From Actinomycetes bacterium (GTDB taxonomy: Bacteria; Actinomycetota; Acidimicrobiia; Acidimicrobiales; Palsa-688), in NCBI GenBank assembly GCA_021811865.1, contig JAKAQB010000003.1, positions 1 to 64,000 of the forward strand: a DNA stretch of 64,000 nt, given 5' to 3'. Positions 49,021 through 61,300 of this stretch are shown in pieces (within the stretch, counting starts at the first letter, position 1; every line of letters starts with the position of its first letter). The notes below the pieces were generated by a model. That model searched no databases. It was not told the DNA's origin and worked only from the letters and a program-made list of their open reading frames with translations. A program made the translations under genes and the position numbers.

Positions 49021-49105
49021 GATGATGTTCCCCGCGCAGCAGGCGCCGCGCTGACCGGTTGGAAGACCGCCGGAGGGGGGCTGGGAGACGGGAGCAGGGG
49101 AGATA

Positions 49106-50836
<1,731 letters not shown>

Positions 50837-50905
50837 CCGGGTGTCGCCGCAGGACGAGAGGAGAGGACGCGTGATCATCCAGGAACACGAGACAGGGAGG
50901 GCGCG

Positions 50906-52321
<1,416 letters not shown>

Positions 52322-52332
52322 CAGTGGTGGGT

Positions 52333-55300
52333 ATGGCCGAGGAGCTCGGGCGCCTTGACGACCGGCTCACTGCCGCGTCGGGGAGGTTTTACCTCCCGGC
52401 GCTCGACGCGCTGGTGCGGTTGCCGCTCGAGCAGGCCCGGCGCGACCGGCGCGCTGGCCGCTCCGTCGGCCTCTTCGTCACTGGGTACCCCGGCTCGCCC
52501 CTCGCCGGGTTCGACCTCGCGCTGGAGCGTCGCAAGGGTCTCCTCGCCGAGCACGGGGTCGTCCACGTCCCCGGCGCGAACGAGGAGCTCGCGGCCACCG
52601 CGCTCATCGGCACCCAGATGCTCGAGAACCACCCGCACGAGCGCTTTGAGGGGGTGGTCGCCTTCTGGTATGGCAAGGGGCCCGGGGTCGACCGCAGCGG
52701 CGACGCGCTGAAGCACGGGAACTTCGCGGGGACGAGCACGTCGGGCGCGGTGGTCCTGCTATCCGGCGAGGACCACGAGGCGAAGAGCTCCACGATGCCC
52801 TTCCAGGAGGAGTATGCCTTCCAGGCCGCCGGCATCCCCGTCTTGTACCCGGGAAGCGTCCAGGAGGTCCTCTCGTTCGGCCTGCACGCGGTCGCGCTCT
52901 CGCGCTTTTCGGGTTGTTGGGTCGCGCTGAAGCTCGTCTCGGCCATCTGCGACAGCGGCCAGGTGGTCGACCTCTCGCTCGAACCGCACCCCTCCCTCCC
53001 GGCCTTCGAGGTCGGCGGGCGCCAGTTCGAGAAGCGTAGCGACTTCAGTTTCTTCCCTGGCCGCAACATCGAGATCGAGCGCCACCTCTACGAGGAGCGG
53101 CACGCCGCTGTCCTCGCCTACGCGCGCGAGAACGGGATCGACCGCGTCGACGTGCGCTCGGAGCGCGACCGGGTCTGCGTGGTCGCCGCCGGCAAGAGCT
53201 ACGCCGACGTCCGCCAGGCGCTCGATGGTTGCGGGCTCGACGACGACGCTCTGCGTCGGGCGGGCATCCGCCTCGCCCACCCCGGGCTCGTCTACCCCCT
53301 CGACCTCGAGACGGTGCGCGACCTCGCCGACGGCGTCGAGCGCATCGTCGTGGTGGAGGAGAAACGGGGGTTTCTCGAGGACCAGCTCCGCGCGGCGTTG
53401 AGCGTCCTTGGCCGCCCGGTCGAGGTTCTCGGCAAGCGCGACGCCGCGGGTCGGCCGCTGTTCCCCGTCCACGGAGGCATGGACGCCGACGTAGTGGCTG
53501 AGCGCCTCTGCCCGCTCGTCGTCGACCTGCTCGGTGAGCCGGAGCGCAGCTTCGTAGAGCGCCGCCTCGCGGCACTCGACGGCGCCCGCCGGCACGAGGG
53601 CACGCCGCTCGCCCTCCGCACGCCCAACTACTGCTCGGGTTGCCCGCACAGCACCTCGACGCGCCTCGCCCCGGGGCAGGTCGCATGGGGGAGCCCGGGT
53701 TGCCACAGCTTCGCCTCGGTGATCGAGCAGCCGGAGCGCCACATCGAAGCGATGACGCAGTTCGGCGGCGAGGGGGTTCCCTGGATCGGTCTCTCGCCGT
53801 TCACCGAGCGCCGGCACATCGTCCAGAACGTGGGCGACGGCTCGCTCTTCCACTCGAGCTACCTCAACATCCGGTTCTGCGTCGCGGCGGGCGTCGACAT
53901 CACTTTCAAGGTCCTCTTCAACGGCTTTGTCGCCAACACCGGCGCGCAGGAGGCCGTCGGCCACAAGAGCGTCGCCGACCTGGCGCGCCTGCTCGTCCTC
54001 GAGGGCGTGACGCGCGTCGCTCTCGTGACGAAGAACCCTCGTGCCTACCGCCGGGCGCGTCTTCCCAAGGCGGTGACGCTGCATCCCGTGGCCGACGTCG
54101 AGCGGGTGGGCGCTGAGTTGGCGAGGGTGCGCGGCGTGACGGTCCTCGTCTACGACGAGACGTGCGCGAACGAGCGGCGACGCCGCCAGAAGCGCGGTCT
54201 GCTCCCCCCGCCGGAGAGGTTCGTGATCGTGAACGAGCGCGTCTGCGAAGGGTGCGGGGACTGCGGGCGCGTCGCCAACTGCATGTCGCTCGAGGAGGTG
54301 CAGACCGGCCTCGGCCCGAAGACCCGGATCCACGCGTCGACGTGCAACCAGGACTTCTCGTGCCTTGCCGGCAACTGCCCCGCGTTCGCGACCGTGAGGA
54401 CGGCGAAGGGTACCGGCTACTCCCTGCCCGACGCGCGCGAGATCGATGACCTCGACCTGCCCGAGCCGGCCGGCAAGGTGCAGCCCGAGAGCCCCTACCA
54501 CGTCGTGCTCCCCGGCGTCGGCGGCACCGGCGTCATCACGGCCAATGCCGTTCTCGCCACGGCATGCGCACGTGACGGCTGGCAGGTGTCGAGCTACGAC
54601 CAGACCGGCGCCGCTCAGAAGTGGGGCCCCGTGCTCTCGACCCTCGTGCTCACGCCAGCGGGCAAGCCGCTCATCGAGAGGATGGTCGGTGCCGGCCGCG
54701 CCGACCTGTACCTCGCGGCCGACTCGGTGAGCGGCGTGGCGCCAGCCAACCTCGGGCGTTGTGACCCCCGTCGCACCGCCGCTGTGGTGAACACGACGAT
54801 CTTCCCGACGGGTGAGATGGTCCGCGACGTGAACGTGCGCCCGTCCCAAGACGCCCTCTGCGCGGCGATCGCCCGGCGTGTCGACGAGAGCCGGCTCGTG
54901 CGCGTCGCCGCCCGCCACCTCGCCGAGGCGTTTTTCGGGAACTTCCAGATGGCCAACGTCGTCGCGATCGGCGCCGCCTACCAGGCCGGGTTCCTCCCGG
55001 TGCGGGCCGAGAGCGTCGAGGCTGCCGTGCGCCTCAACGGCGTCGCCGTCGAGGAGAACCTCCGGGCCTTCCGGCTCGGGCGTTACTGGGTCCACGACCC
55101 GGCGGCCGTCACGGCCGCGCTGGAAGAGCGCCGGCCGCCGGACCCCTTCCGCTCGGACGCGCCCGACGCGCAGAGCATCGCGCCGCCCGGCCGGCGCGCC
55201 CGGCGCGAGAGCGCCGCCCTTGGTGAGCGCGCCCGCCCCCTCGACGACGCGACTCGCGCGGTCCTCGAGCCGCGCGCCGTCGACCTCCTCGGCTACCAGG

Positions 55301-56037
55301 GACCGCGCTGGGCGCGGGCGTACGTCGACTTCGTGGTCGAGGTCGCCGGGCGCGAACGCGCCCTCGGCCTCCAAGCCAGCGAAGTGGCGGCGGCAGCCGC
55401 GGTCTCGCTGCACAAGCTCATGTCCTACAAGGACGAGTACGAGGTCGCCCGCCTCTACCGCAACCCAGCCTGGCGGCGCCAGATCACGACGACATTCACC
55501 GCGCCAGTGTCGGTCGCCGTCCACCTGCACCCGCCCGTGCTGCGCCGGCTCGGACTGCGCCGCAAGATCGCCTTCGGTCCCTCATTCATGCCCGTCCTGG
55601 CGTGTCTCGCACGGCTACGCTTCCTCAGGGGCACGCCGCTCGACCCGTTCGGGAGGACCCTGCACAGGCGCGAGGAGCGCGCCCTCATCTCCTGGTACCG
55701 CGAGCTCGTCCGCGACGCCTTGCGGGCGTTGGCCGAGGCTGACACGCCGGGGGCGGGCGGCGACGGCGCGCCCGCAGCGGCGCAGCGCGCCGCTGTCCTC
55801 GAGATCGCCCGGCTTCCCCAGCAGATCCGCGGCTACGACGAGCTCAAGCACGCCCGCGCCGAGGCGGCGAGGCGCCGGGGCGCCGAGTTGCTCGACGGGC
55901 TCGCCGTGAGGCGCGAGCCGGTCGTGAGGCGCGAGCCGGTCGTGAGGCGCGAGCCCGCCGTGAGGCGCGAGCCGGTCGTGAGGCGCGGGGCCGGGCGCCG
56001 CCCCGACGCGCCGTCTCATCGACGCGAGGAGGGCTGA
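52333..56037 (+). CDS. Fused indolepyruvate ferredoxin oxidoreductase-like protein
   Basis: Single chain of 1234 residues joining alpha and gamma parts of a 2-oxoacid:acceptor oxidoreductase. Seen: pyrimidine/transketolase part with FVTGYPGSPLAGFDLALE near 50 and NEELAATALIGTQ; TPP part with CSGCPHSTSTRL near 435 and VGDGSLFHSSYLNIRF near 500; a ferredoxin-like segment with CEGCGDCGRVANC, CNQDFSC and NCPAFATV (about 638-690); gamma domain VLPGVGGTGVITANAVLATA near 727; and a C-terminal DUF6537-like helical region. Residues about 1192-1220 are Arg/Glu/Pro/Val repeats. ATG 52333 is preferred over GTG 52324. It occupies the place where boxA might be expected; it may decarboxylate an aryl pyruvate or supply electrons to BoxB (inference). 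Confidence 0.8.
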   Translation: MAEELGRLDDRLTAASGRFYLPALDALVRLPLEQARRDRRAGRSVGLFVTGYPGSPLAGFDLALERRKGLLAEHGVVHVPGANEELAATALIGTQMLENHPHERFEGVVAFWYGKGPGVDRSGDALKHGNFAGTSTSGAVVLLSGEDHEAKSSTMPFQEEYAFQAAGIPVLYPGSVQEVLSFGLHAVALSRFSGCWVALKLVSAICDSGQVVDLSLEPHPSLPAFEVGGRQFEKRSDFSFFPGRNIEIERHLYEERHAAVLAYARENGIDRVDVRSERDRVCVVAAGKSYADVRQALDGCGLDDDALRRAGIRLAHPGLVYPLDLETVRDLADGVERIVVVEEKRGFLEDQLRAALSVLGRPVEVLGKRDAAGRPLFPVHGGMDADVVAERLCPLVVDLLGEPERSFVERRLAALDGARRHEGTPLALRTPNYCSGCPHSTSTRLAPGQVAWGSPGCHSFASVIEQPERHIEAMTQFGGEGVPWIGLSPFTERRHIVQNVGDGSLFHSSYLNIRFCVAAGVDITFKVLFNGFVANTGAQEAVGHKSVADLARLLVLEGVTRVALVTKNPRAYRRARLPKAVTLHPVADVERVGAELARVRGVTVLVYDETCANERRRRQKRGLLPPPERFVIVNERVCEGCGDCGRVANCMSLEEVQTGLGPKTRIHASTCNQDFSCLAGNCPAFATVRTAKGTGYSLPDAREIDDLDLPEPAGKVQPESPYHVVLPGVGGTGVITANAVLATACARDGWQVSSYDQTGAAQKWGPVLSTLVLTPAGKPLIERMVGAGRADLYLAADSVSGVAPANLGRCDPRRTAAVVNTTIFPTGEMVRDVNVRPSQDALCAAIARRVDESRLVRVAARHLAEAFFGNFQMANVVAIGAAYQAGFLPVRAESVEAAVRLNGVAVEENLRAFRLGRYWVHDPAAVTAALEERRPPDPFRSDAPDAQSIAPPGRRARRESAALGERARPLDDATRAVLEPRAVDLLGYQGPRWARAYVDFVVEVAGRERALGLQASEVAAAAAVSLHKLMSYKDEYEVARLYRNPAWRRQITTTFTAPVSVAVHLHPPVLRRLGLRRKIAFGPSFMPVLACLARLRFLRGTPLDPFGRTLHRREERALISWYRELVRDALRALAEADTPGAGGDGAPAAAQRAAVLEIARLPQQIRGYDELKHARAEAARRRGAELLDGLAVRREPVVRREPVVRREPAVRREPVVRRGAGRRPDAPSHRREEG
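55906..55991 (+). repeat. 18-base coding tandem repeat
   Basis: Unit GTGAGGCGCGAGCCGGTC occurs at 55906, 55924 and 55960 exactly, at 55942 with the last bases changed, and partly at 55978. It encodes a VRREPV hexapeptide array at the C-terminus of the fused oxidoreductase. Likely slippage-prone and variable between strains. Confidence 0.85.
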
Positions 56038-56056
56038 GCATGGCGGCGGTGCGCTC

Positions 56057-56941
56057 GTGACGACGGACCCATCACTCGGTGCCGGGGCCGCGGTGGAGCT
56101 CGGGCGCGCCGGACCCGTGGGAGTGGTCGGCGGAGGGACGATGGGCGTGGGGATCGCGCACGTGCTGCTCGCCGCGGGTGTCCTAGTGCGCCTGGTGGAG
56201 GTCGATGTGGCGCGCGCGGAGGCGGCACGCAGCGCCGTCGCCGCCAGCCTGCGCCGCGCGGGGGAGCGCGGCCACCTCGTCGATCCCGAGGGGGCGCTCG
56301 CAGGCCTCGAGGTCGGCGAGCAGCCGGAGCTCGTAGCGAGCTGCGACCCGGTGATCGAGGCCGCCCCCGAGGACCTCGCCTTGAAACGGGATCTCTTGCG
56401 GCGCTTGGAGGAGGTCGTCGCGCCGACGGCGCTTCTCGCTACGAACACGAGCTCGCTCTCGATCCGCCTCCTTGCCGAGCCCCTCGCTCACCGGGAGCGC
56501 TTCCTCGGCATGCACTTCTTCAGCCCGGTGCCGGCGTCCCAGCTGGTGGAGATCGTCCGCGCACCGTCCAGCGCGGACGCCGCCGTGGCACAGGCGCGCT
56601 CGTGGGCGGAGCTGCTTGGCAAGGAGAGCATCGTCGTCAACGACAGTCCGGGCTTCGCGACGAGCCGCCTCGGGGTGATCGCCGGGCTCGAGGCGATCCG
56701 GATGCTCGAGGAGAAGGTGGCGACGGCGGTCGACATCGACCGGGCGATGGTCCTCGGCTACCGCCACCCCGTCGGCCCGTTGCGGCTCACCGACCTCGTC
56801 GGGCTCGACGTCCGCCTGCACATCGCCCGCTACCTGAGCGAGGCGCTCGGCGAGCGCTTCCGCCCGCCGGAGCTCCTCGTCGCCATGGTGGCCGCGGGGG
56901 AGCTGGGCAAGAAGACCGGGAAGGGCTTCTACGACTGGTGA
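56057..56941 (+). CDS. 3-Hydroxyacyl-CoA dehydrogenase (Hbd/PaaH-like)
   Basis: NAD-dependent oxidation of a 3-hydroxyacyl-CoA. 294 residues. Seen: VGVVGGGTMGVGIAHVLLAA near 22, EAAPEDLALKRDLL near 96, ATNTSSLSI near 122, FLGMHFFSPVPASQLVEIV near 145 with catalytic His, NDSPGFATSRLG near 195 and GKKTGKGFYDW at the end. GTG 56057 overlaps the stop of a 6-codon frame starting at ATG 56040, of no evident meaning. In the box operon it would act on the lower pathway, 3-hydroxyadipyl-CoA being the expected substrate (inference). Confidence 0.85.
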   Translation: MTTDPSLGAGAAVELGRAGPVGVVGGGTMGVGIAHVLLAAGVLVRLVEVDVARAEAARSAVAASLRRAGERGHLVDPEGALAGLEVGEQPELVASCDPVIEAAPEDLALKRDLLRRLEEVVAPTALLATNTSSLSIRLLAEPLAHRERFLGMHFFSPVPASQLVEIVRAPSSADAAVAQARSWAELLGKESIVVNDSPGFATSRLGVIAGLEAIRMLEEKVATAVDIDRAMVLGYRHPVGPLRLTDLVGLDVRLHIARYLSEALGERFRPPELLVAMVAAGELGKKTGKGFYDW

Positions 56942-57055
56942 GCGCGCCGGACGCCCCGCGCGGCGCGCCGACCCTCCTGGCCCACGGGCCTGGACGCGGC
57001 CAGGGTACTGACGGGGGACCTGCCGGCGTCGCCGGCGTGAGGAGGAGGTGCCGAC

Positions 57056-58573
57056 GTGCACACGATGGCTGAACCGCTCGAGAGGGGATGGCGCACCGCA
57101 CCGGATTCGGTGTCGGTCGTCTGCGGCGAGGACCGCATCACCTACGCCGAGACCTGGTCCCGTTGCCGCAGGCTCGCCGGGCGCCTGCGGGCGCTCGGCC
57201 TCGCGAAGGGCGACCGCGTCGTCGTCGTCGGCGCCAACTGCCACCGCTACGTCGAGGTCTACCAGGCGGTCCCGGGTGCGGGCTTCGTGATCGTGCCGCT
57301 CAACACGCGCTCGAGCGAGGACGAGCTGCGCTTCGCGAGCGAGGACTCCGGGGCGCGCGTGCTGATCACCGACATGCCGCCGCGGCCGTTCGAGGAGGTG
57401 TTCGAGCACGTGGTGCGGATGCCGGAGGCCTACGAGGAAGCCCTCGCCCGGGCGGACGAGGTCGAGCTCGGCGCCGCCGCCGGAGTGGACGAGACTGACC
57501 TAGCCGGGATCTTCTACACGAGCGGCACCACGGGCAAGGCGAAGGGCGTGATGCTCACTCACCGGAACCTCGTCGCCAACGCGTGGACCGCCCTTGCCTG
57601 GGCGCGCCTCGGCAGCGAGGACCGCTGGCTGCTCATGGCGCCGATGTTCCATGCCGCTGGCACGTGCGCGGTCCTGGCGAGCAGCTGGGTCGCGGCGACC
57701 CAGGTTGTGTTGCCGACCTTCGATCCCGAGCGTGCCCTCGACCTCATCGAGGCCGAGCAGGTGACGAGCACCCTCGCCGTGCCGACGATGCTCATCGGGA
57801 TGATCGAGGCGCAACTCGGCCAGCCGCGCGACGTATCCCGCCTCAGGCTGCTGAGCCACGGGGCCGCGCCCATCGGCACCGAGGTGGTCCGGCGCGCGCA
57901 CAAGGTCTTTCCCGACGCCGAGCTCGTGCACCTGTACGGCACGACCGAGACGGCGCCGATCGCGTCGGCGCTCCTGCACGAGGAGGACCTGGTCTTCGGC
58001 GCACGCGCCCGATCGTGCGGGCAGCCCGCCGTTGGCGTGCAGTTGAAGGTGATCGGGGAGGACGGCGCGACTCTCCGGCCGGGCGAGGTGGGCGAGGTCG
58101 CCATCCGCGGCGCCAACGTGATGGCCGGCTACTGGCAGCGATCCGAGGAGACGGCCTCCGCGCTGCGCGACGGCTGGTACCGCACGGGCGACCTCGGCTA
58201 TCTCGACGACCACGCCTACCTCTTTCTCGTCGATCGCCTGAAGGACATGATCGTGACCGGTGGCGAGAACGTCTACAGCGTCGAGGTGGAGGAGGTCCTC
58301 TACCTCCACGACATGGTGCTCGAGGCCTGCGTGTTCGGCGTCCCCCACCCGCGCTGGGGCGAGGCGGTGCACGCGGTGGTGGTCGCCCGCGGGCCGGTGA
58401 CCGCGGAGGAGCTGACGGAGCACTGCCGCGCGCATCTCGCGAGCTTCAAGATCCCCAAGCAGGTCATCGTGCAGGACGAGTCGCTGCCGCGTTCCGCGTC
58501 GGGGAAGATCCTGAAACGCGAGCTGCGTGAGCCGTACTGGCAGGGCCGGGTCACCCGCATCGGGGGGGACTGA
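57056..58573 (+). CDS. AMP-forming acyl-CoA synthetase (FadD-like)
   Basis: 505 residues. Seen: GIFYTSGTTGKAKGVMLTHR near 158, FHAAGTCAVL, YGTTETAPIASALL near 300, GWYRTGDLGYLDDHAYLFLV near 378, DRLKDMIVTGGENVYSVEVE and C-terminal LPRSASGKILKRELRE. GTG 57056 follows GAGGAGGAGGTG; ATG 57065 is in frame. Pattern is that of medium/long-chain or aryl-acid ligases, not clearly benzoate-CoA ligase. Last gene of the box operon; could activate a substituted benzoate, phenylpropionate or cyclic acid (inference). Convergent with the liv genes. Confidence 0.75.
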   Translation: MHTMAEPLERGWRTAPDSVSVVCGEDRITYAETWSRCRRLAGRLRALGLAKGDRVVVVGANCHRYVEVYQAVPGAGFVIVPLNTRSSEDELRFASEDSGARVLITDMPPRPFEEVFEHVVRMPEAYEEALARADEVELGAAAGVDETDLAGIFYTSGTTGKAKGVMLTHRNLVANAWTALAWARLGSEDRWLLMAPMFHAAGTCAVLASSWVAATQVVLPTFDPERALDLIEAEQVTSTLAVPTMLIGMIEAQLGQPRDVSRLRLLSHGAAPIGTEVVRRAHKVFPDAELVHLYGTTETAPIASALLHEEDLVFGARARSCGQPAVGVQLKVIGEDGATLRPGEVGEVAIRGANVMAGYWQRSEETASALRDGWYRTGDLGYLDDHAYLFLVDRLKDMIVTGGENVYSVEVEEVLYLHDMVLEACVFGVPHPRWGEAVHAVVVARGPVTAEELTEHCRAHLASFKIPKQVIVQDESLPRSASGKILKRELREPYWQGRVTRIGGD

Positions 58574-58617
58574 GCGGAGAGTGCGCTCAGCGGGAACTGT
58601 CGAGATCCTCCCCACCG

Positions 58618-59724
58618 TCACTGTCGCCGGCCCGCGCACGTGCCGTCGACGGTCTCCGCGGCCGGCGGCCCGAGAACGCTCTCGGAGCCGGTCGCCGCCA
58701 CGGCCTGGCGACGGGCACGGCGCGCGGGCACGGCCGACTCGAGGCGCTTTGTGACGCGTGAGGCGAAGCCGACGATGCCGTCCGGCATCAGCCTGAGGAG
58801 CAGGAGCAGGATCACGGCGTAGACGCCTTCGGTGAGAACGGTCGGGAGCTGGGCCGGGAGCGACGGCGCAGAGCCGAGCGAGGTGAGCATCTGGGCAACG
58901 ACCGTGATCACCGCGGCACCGACAAAGGCGCCCGAGACCGTCCCGAGACCGCCGACGACGACCATGATCAAGAACTGGATCGAGAGCATGACCGGGAAGG
59001 CATCGGGGGAGAGGTAGCCGATGAAGAAGGCGTAGATCCCACCAGCGAGGCCGGCGTAGGCCGCTGACAGCGCGAAGTCTCGGAGCTTGTAGCTGACGAC
59101 GTTCACCCCGGCGGCGGAGGCGGCGGAGGGGGACGTCGCCATCGCACGCAGCCCTCGCCCCGGACGTGACCTCGTGATGTTCCGGCTGAGAAGCAGCACC
59201 ACGGCGGTGACAATCCAGACGAAGTAGGCGTAGGAGCGGTAGCTCGAGAGCGCAATCGGGCCGAGCGAGAGTGCCGGGATATTGGTGAGCCCGATGGGGC
59301 CGCCGGAGAAGCTTGGCGTCTGGCTGATCACCGAGAGAAAGATGAGCTGCAGGGCGAGCGTGCCGAAGGCGAGGGCGTGCCCCTCGAGCCGGAGCAGCAG
59401 CGCGCCGACGATGCCGGCGATGGCGGCGGTCATCGCCGCCGCCGCGACGAGGGCTAGAAGCGGCGGCCACCCGTGCATCGCCAGGATCGCGGCGGCGTAG
59501 GCCCCGAAGCCGTAGAAGGCGGCCTGGCCGAGCGAGACCTGCCCCGCGAAGCCCATGAGCAGCGACAGCCCGGCGACGACCACGGTCGCGAGGCCGATCG
59601 TGACGTAGGTGATGAGGTCGGGCGGGTTCAGGACCTCGGGGAGGACGAGCGTCACAGCGGCGATCACGACGACGCCGAGCGTCGCCGGCAGGTTCGTGCC
59701 CCGCAGGCTGTGCAGGAACCTCAT
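58618..59724 (-). CDS. livM: Branched-chain-type ABC transporter permease LivM
   Basis: Second integral-membrane permease of the importer, 368 residues. Seen: about eight to ten hydrophobic segments, GFAGQVSLGQAAFYGFGAYA near 63 (permease signature), RAMATSPSAASAAGVNV near 195 (cytoplasmic EAA-like loop) and VVVGGLGTVSGAFVGAAVI near 255; C-terminal 45 residues are polar and unconserved. ATG 59724 overlaps the livH stop by 4 bases. Confidence 0.85.
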   Translation of the reverse strand: MRFLHSLRGTNLPATLGVVVIAAVTLVLPEVLNPPDLITYVTIGLATVVVAGLSLLMGFAGQVSLGQAAFYGFGAYAAAILAMHGWPPLLALVAAAAMTAAIAGIVGALLLRLEGHALAFGTLALQLIFLSVISQTPSFSGGPIGLTNIPALSLGPIALSSYRSYAYFVWIVTAVVLLLSRNITRSRPGRGLRAMATSPSAASAAGVNVVSYKLRDFALSAAYAGLAGGIYAFFIGYLSPDAFPVMLSIQFLIMVVVGGLGTVSGAFVGAAVITVVAQMLTSLGSAPSLPAQLPTVLTEGVYAVILLLLLRLMPDGIVGFASRVTKRLESAVPARRARRQAVAATGSESVLGPPAAETVDGTCAGRRQ

Positions 59725-60578
59725 ACCAGCTTCTCCACCCGCTGGCGCCGATGGGCCTGCCACAAGAGGATCAGGATCATCAAGACGAGTGCGACTGCCG
59801 TCTCGTTTGCCTCGGACCAGTAGCCGGCGACGAGCTCCTCGGCGACCCCGAAGATGAGCCCGCCCGCGAGCGCGAGGCCCGGGCTTCTGAGCCAACCCAC
59901 GATGGCGGCGGCGAAGCCGAGGATGGCGAGGTTCACGTCCCCGTCGTAGGTGATGGGGAAGAGCGGCATGATCAGCACGCCGCCGATGCCGCCGAGCGCG
60001 CCGCCGATGGCGAAGGAGAGCAGGCCCATCCTCTTCACGTTGATGCCTGAGAGACGAGCCGCGTACGGGTTCGAGGCGCACGCCGTCATGGCCTTGCCGA
60101 CGTAGGTGCGGTCGAGGACAAGCCACAGGATGATGAGCGAGACGAGGCTGACGCCGATCAGGAGCAGGTATTGCGGCTGGACGAAGATACCGGCGACGCG
60201 GATGTCGTGACCGCTCAAGCCGTTGTAGGTGAGAGGCGTCGTCCCCCAGATCAGCATCGCGGCGGCCTCGCTGAAGAGCGCGAGCCCGATCGTAGTGACC
60301 AGCGAGGCGGTCGGCGACATCTTGCCGAGGATCGTCACCGCGCCGAACACGAGACCGATGGCCGCGCTCGCGAGCACCGCAAGCACCTCGGCCGCGCCCT
60401 GGGGCACGCCGGCGCCGAGGAGCGAGTAGGCGATGAAGCCCCCGAGCACGGCGAAAGAGCCCTGGGCGAAGTTCACGACCTTGGTCACCCGGAAGATGAT
60501 CACGAACCCCGTCGCGAGCAGGGCGAAGAGGAAGCCCCGGGAGACGCCGGTGATGAGGTACTGCACGAGAACGCTCAT
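59721..60578 (-). CDS. livH: Branched-chain-type ABC transporter permease LivH
   Basis: First permease, 285 residues. Seen: YLITGVSRGFLFALLATGFV at the N-terminus, VNFAQGSFAVLGGFIAY near 35 (LivH signature), KAMTACASNPYAARLSGIN near 155 (EAA-like loop contacting the ATPase) and GGALGGIGGVLIMPL near 185. ATG 60578 overlaps the livF stop. Operon order on the minus strand is livG, livF, livH, livM. Confidence 0.85.
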   Translation of the reverse strand: MSVLVQYLITGVSRGFLFALLATGFVIIFRVTKVVNFAQGSFAVLGGFIAYSLLGAGVPQGAAEVLAVLASAAIGLVFGAVTILGKMSPTASLVTTIGLALFSEAAAMLIWGTTPLTYNGLSGHDIRVAGIFVQPQYLLLIGVSLVSLIILWLVLDRTYVGKAMTACASNPYAARLSGINVKRMGLLSFAIGGALGGIGGVLIMPLFPITYDGDVNLAILGFAAAIVGWLRSPGLALAGGLIFGVAEELVAGYWSEANETAVALVLMILILLWQAHRRQRVEKLV

Positions 60579-61300
60579 GTCGTGACGTGCCCTCCCAGGT
60601 ACGCGCTCTGCACAGCCGGCTCGTCCCACAGGCGCGCAGACGGCCCGTGGGCGGCGATACTTCCGGTTTCGAGCACGTACGCACGCGGGCAGAGCCCGAA
60701 CGCGAGGCGGGCGTTCTGCTCAACGAGGAGCACGGACAGGCCGGTCCGTGCGTTGAGCTGCACGAGGTAGCGCCCGATCTCCTGCACGACGATGGGCGCG
60801 AGACCCTGAGACAGCTCGTCGATCGCCAGCAGGTCCGGCTTCGCCATGAGCGCGCGTCCGATCGCAACCATCTGCTGCTCGCCTCCTGAGAGGTAACCGG
60901 CCTTGCGCCGCGAGAGGTCGCGCAGCTTCGGGAACAGGTCGTAGACCTGCGAGGGATCGTGCGAGTCTGCCTTCCACGCGCCGAGCCGCAGGTTGTCGTC
61001 GACGCAGAGGTCCGGGAAGAGCTCGCGCCCCTCGGGGACGTGCGCTAGACGACCCGCGCAGCGGATCGTCCCGGTGCTCGGCGCGAGGATGCCAGAGAGG
61101 GTGTTGAGCAGCGTCGTCTTTCCCGCGCCGTTGGCGCCGATGAGCGCGACCATCTCCCCGCGGCCGACCTCGAGGCTGACGCCGTCGAGGGCGACGGCAG
61201 CGCCGTAGCGCACGACGAGGCCGTCGACGGCGAGCATCGGCGTCGAGGCGTCCGTGCCCGCGCCGTCGAGGCGTGGGCTACCGGCCGGCGACGGCGCCAT
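60575..61300 (-). CDS. livF: Branched-chain-type ABC transporter ATPase LivF
   Basis: ATP-binding subunit, 241 residues from ATG 61300 or 220 from ATG 61237. Seen: VVRYGAAVALDGVSLEVGRG, Walker A GANGAGKTTLLNTLSG, signature YLSGGEQQMVAIGRALMA, Walker B PDLLAIDELSQGLAP (Asp-Glu followed by Leu-Ser instead of the usual Pro-Ser) and LLVEQNARLAF. The longer start overlaps livG by 23 bases. Confidence 0.85.
   Translation of the reverse strand: MAPSPAGSPRLDGAGTDASTPMLAVDGLVVRYGAAVALDGVSLEVGRGEMVALIGANGAGKTTLLNTLSGILAPSTGTIRCAGRLAHVPEGRELFPDLCVDDNLRLGAWKADSHDPSQVYDLFPKLRDLSRRKAGYLSGGEQQMVAIGRALMAKPDLLAIDELSQGLAPIVVQEIGRYLVQLNARTGLSVLLVEQNARLAFGLCPRAYVLETGSIAAHGPSARLWDEPAVQSAYLGGHVTT

Noticed and set aside
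55906..55991. CRISPR-like repeat array
   Set aside because: Units are directly adjacent without spacers and are in frame inside a coding gene.
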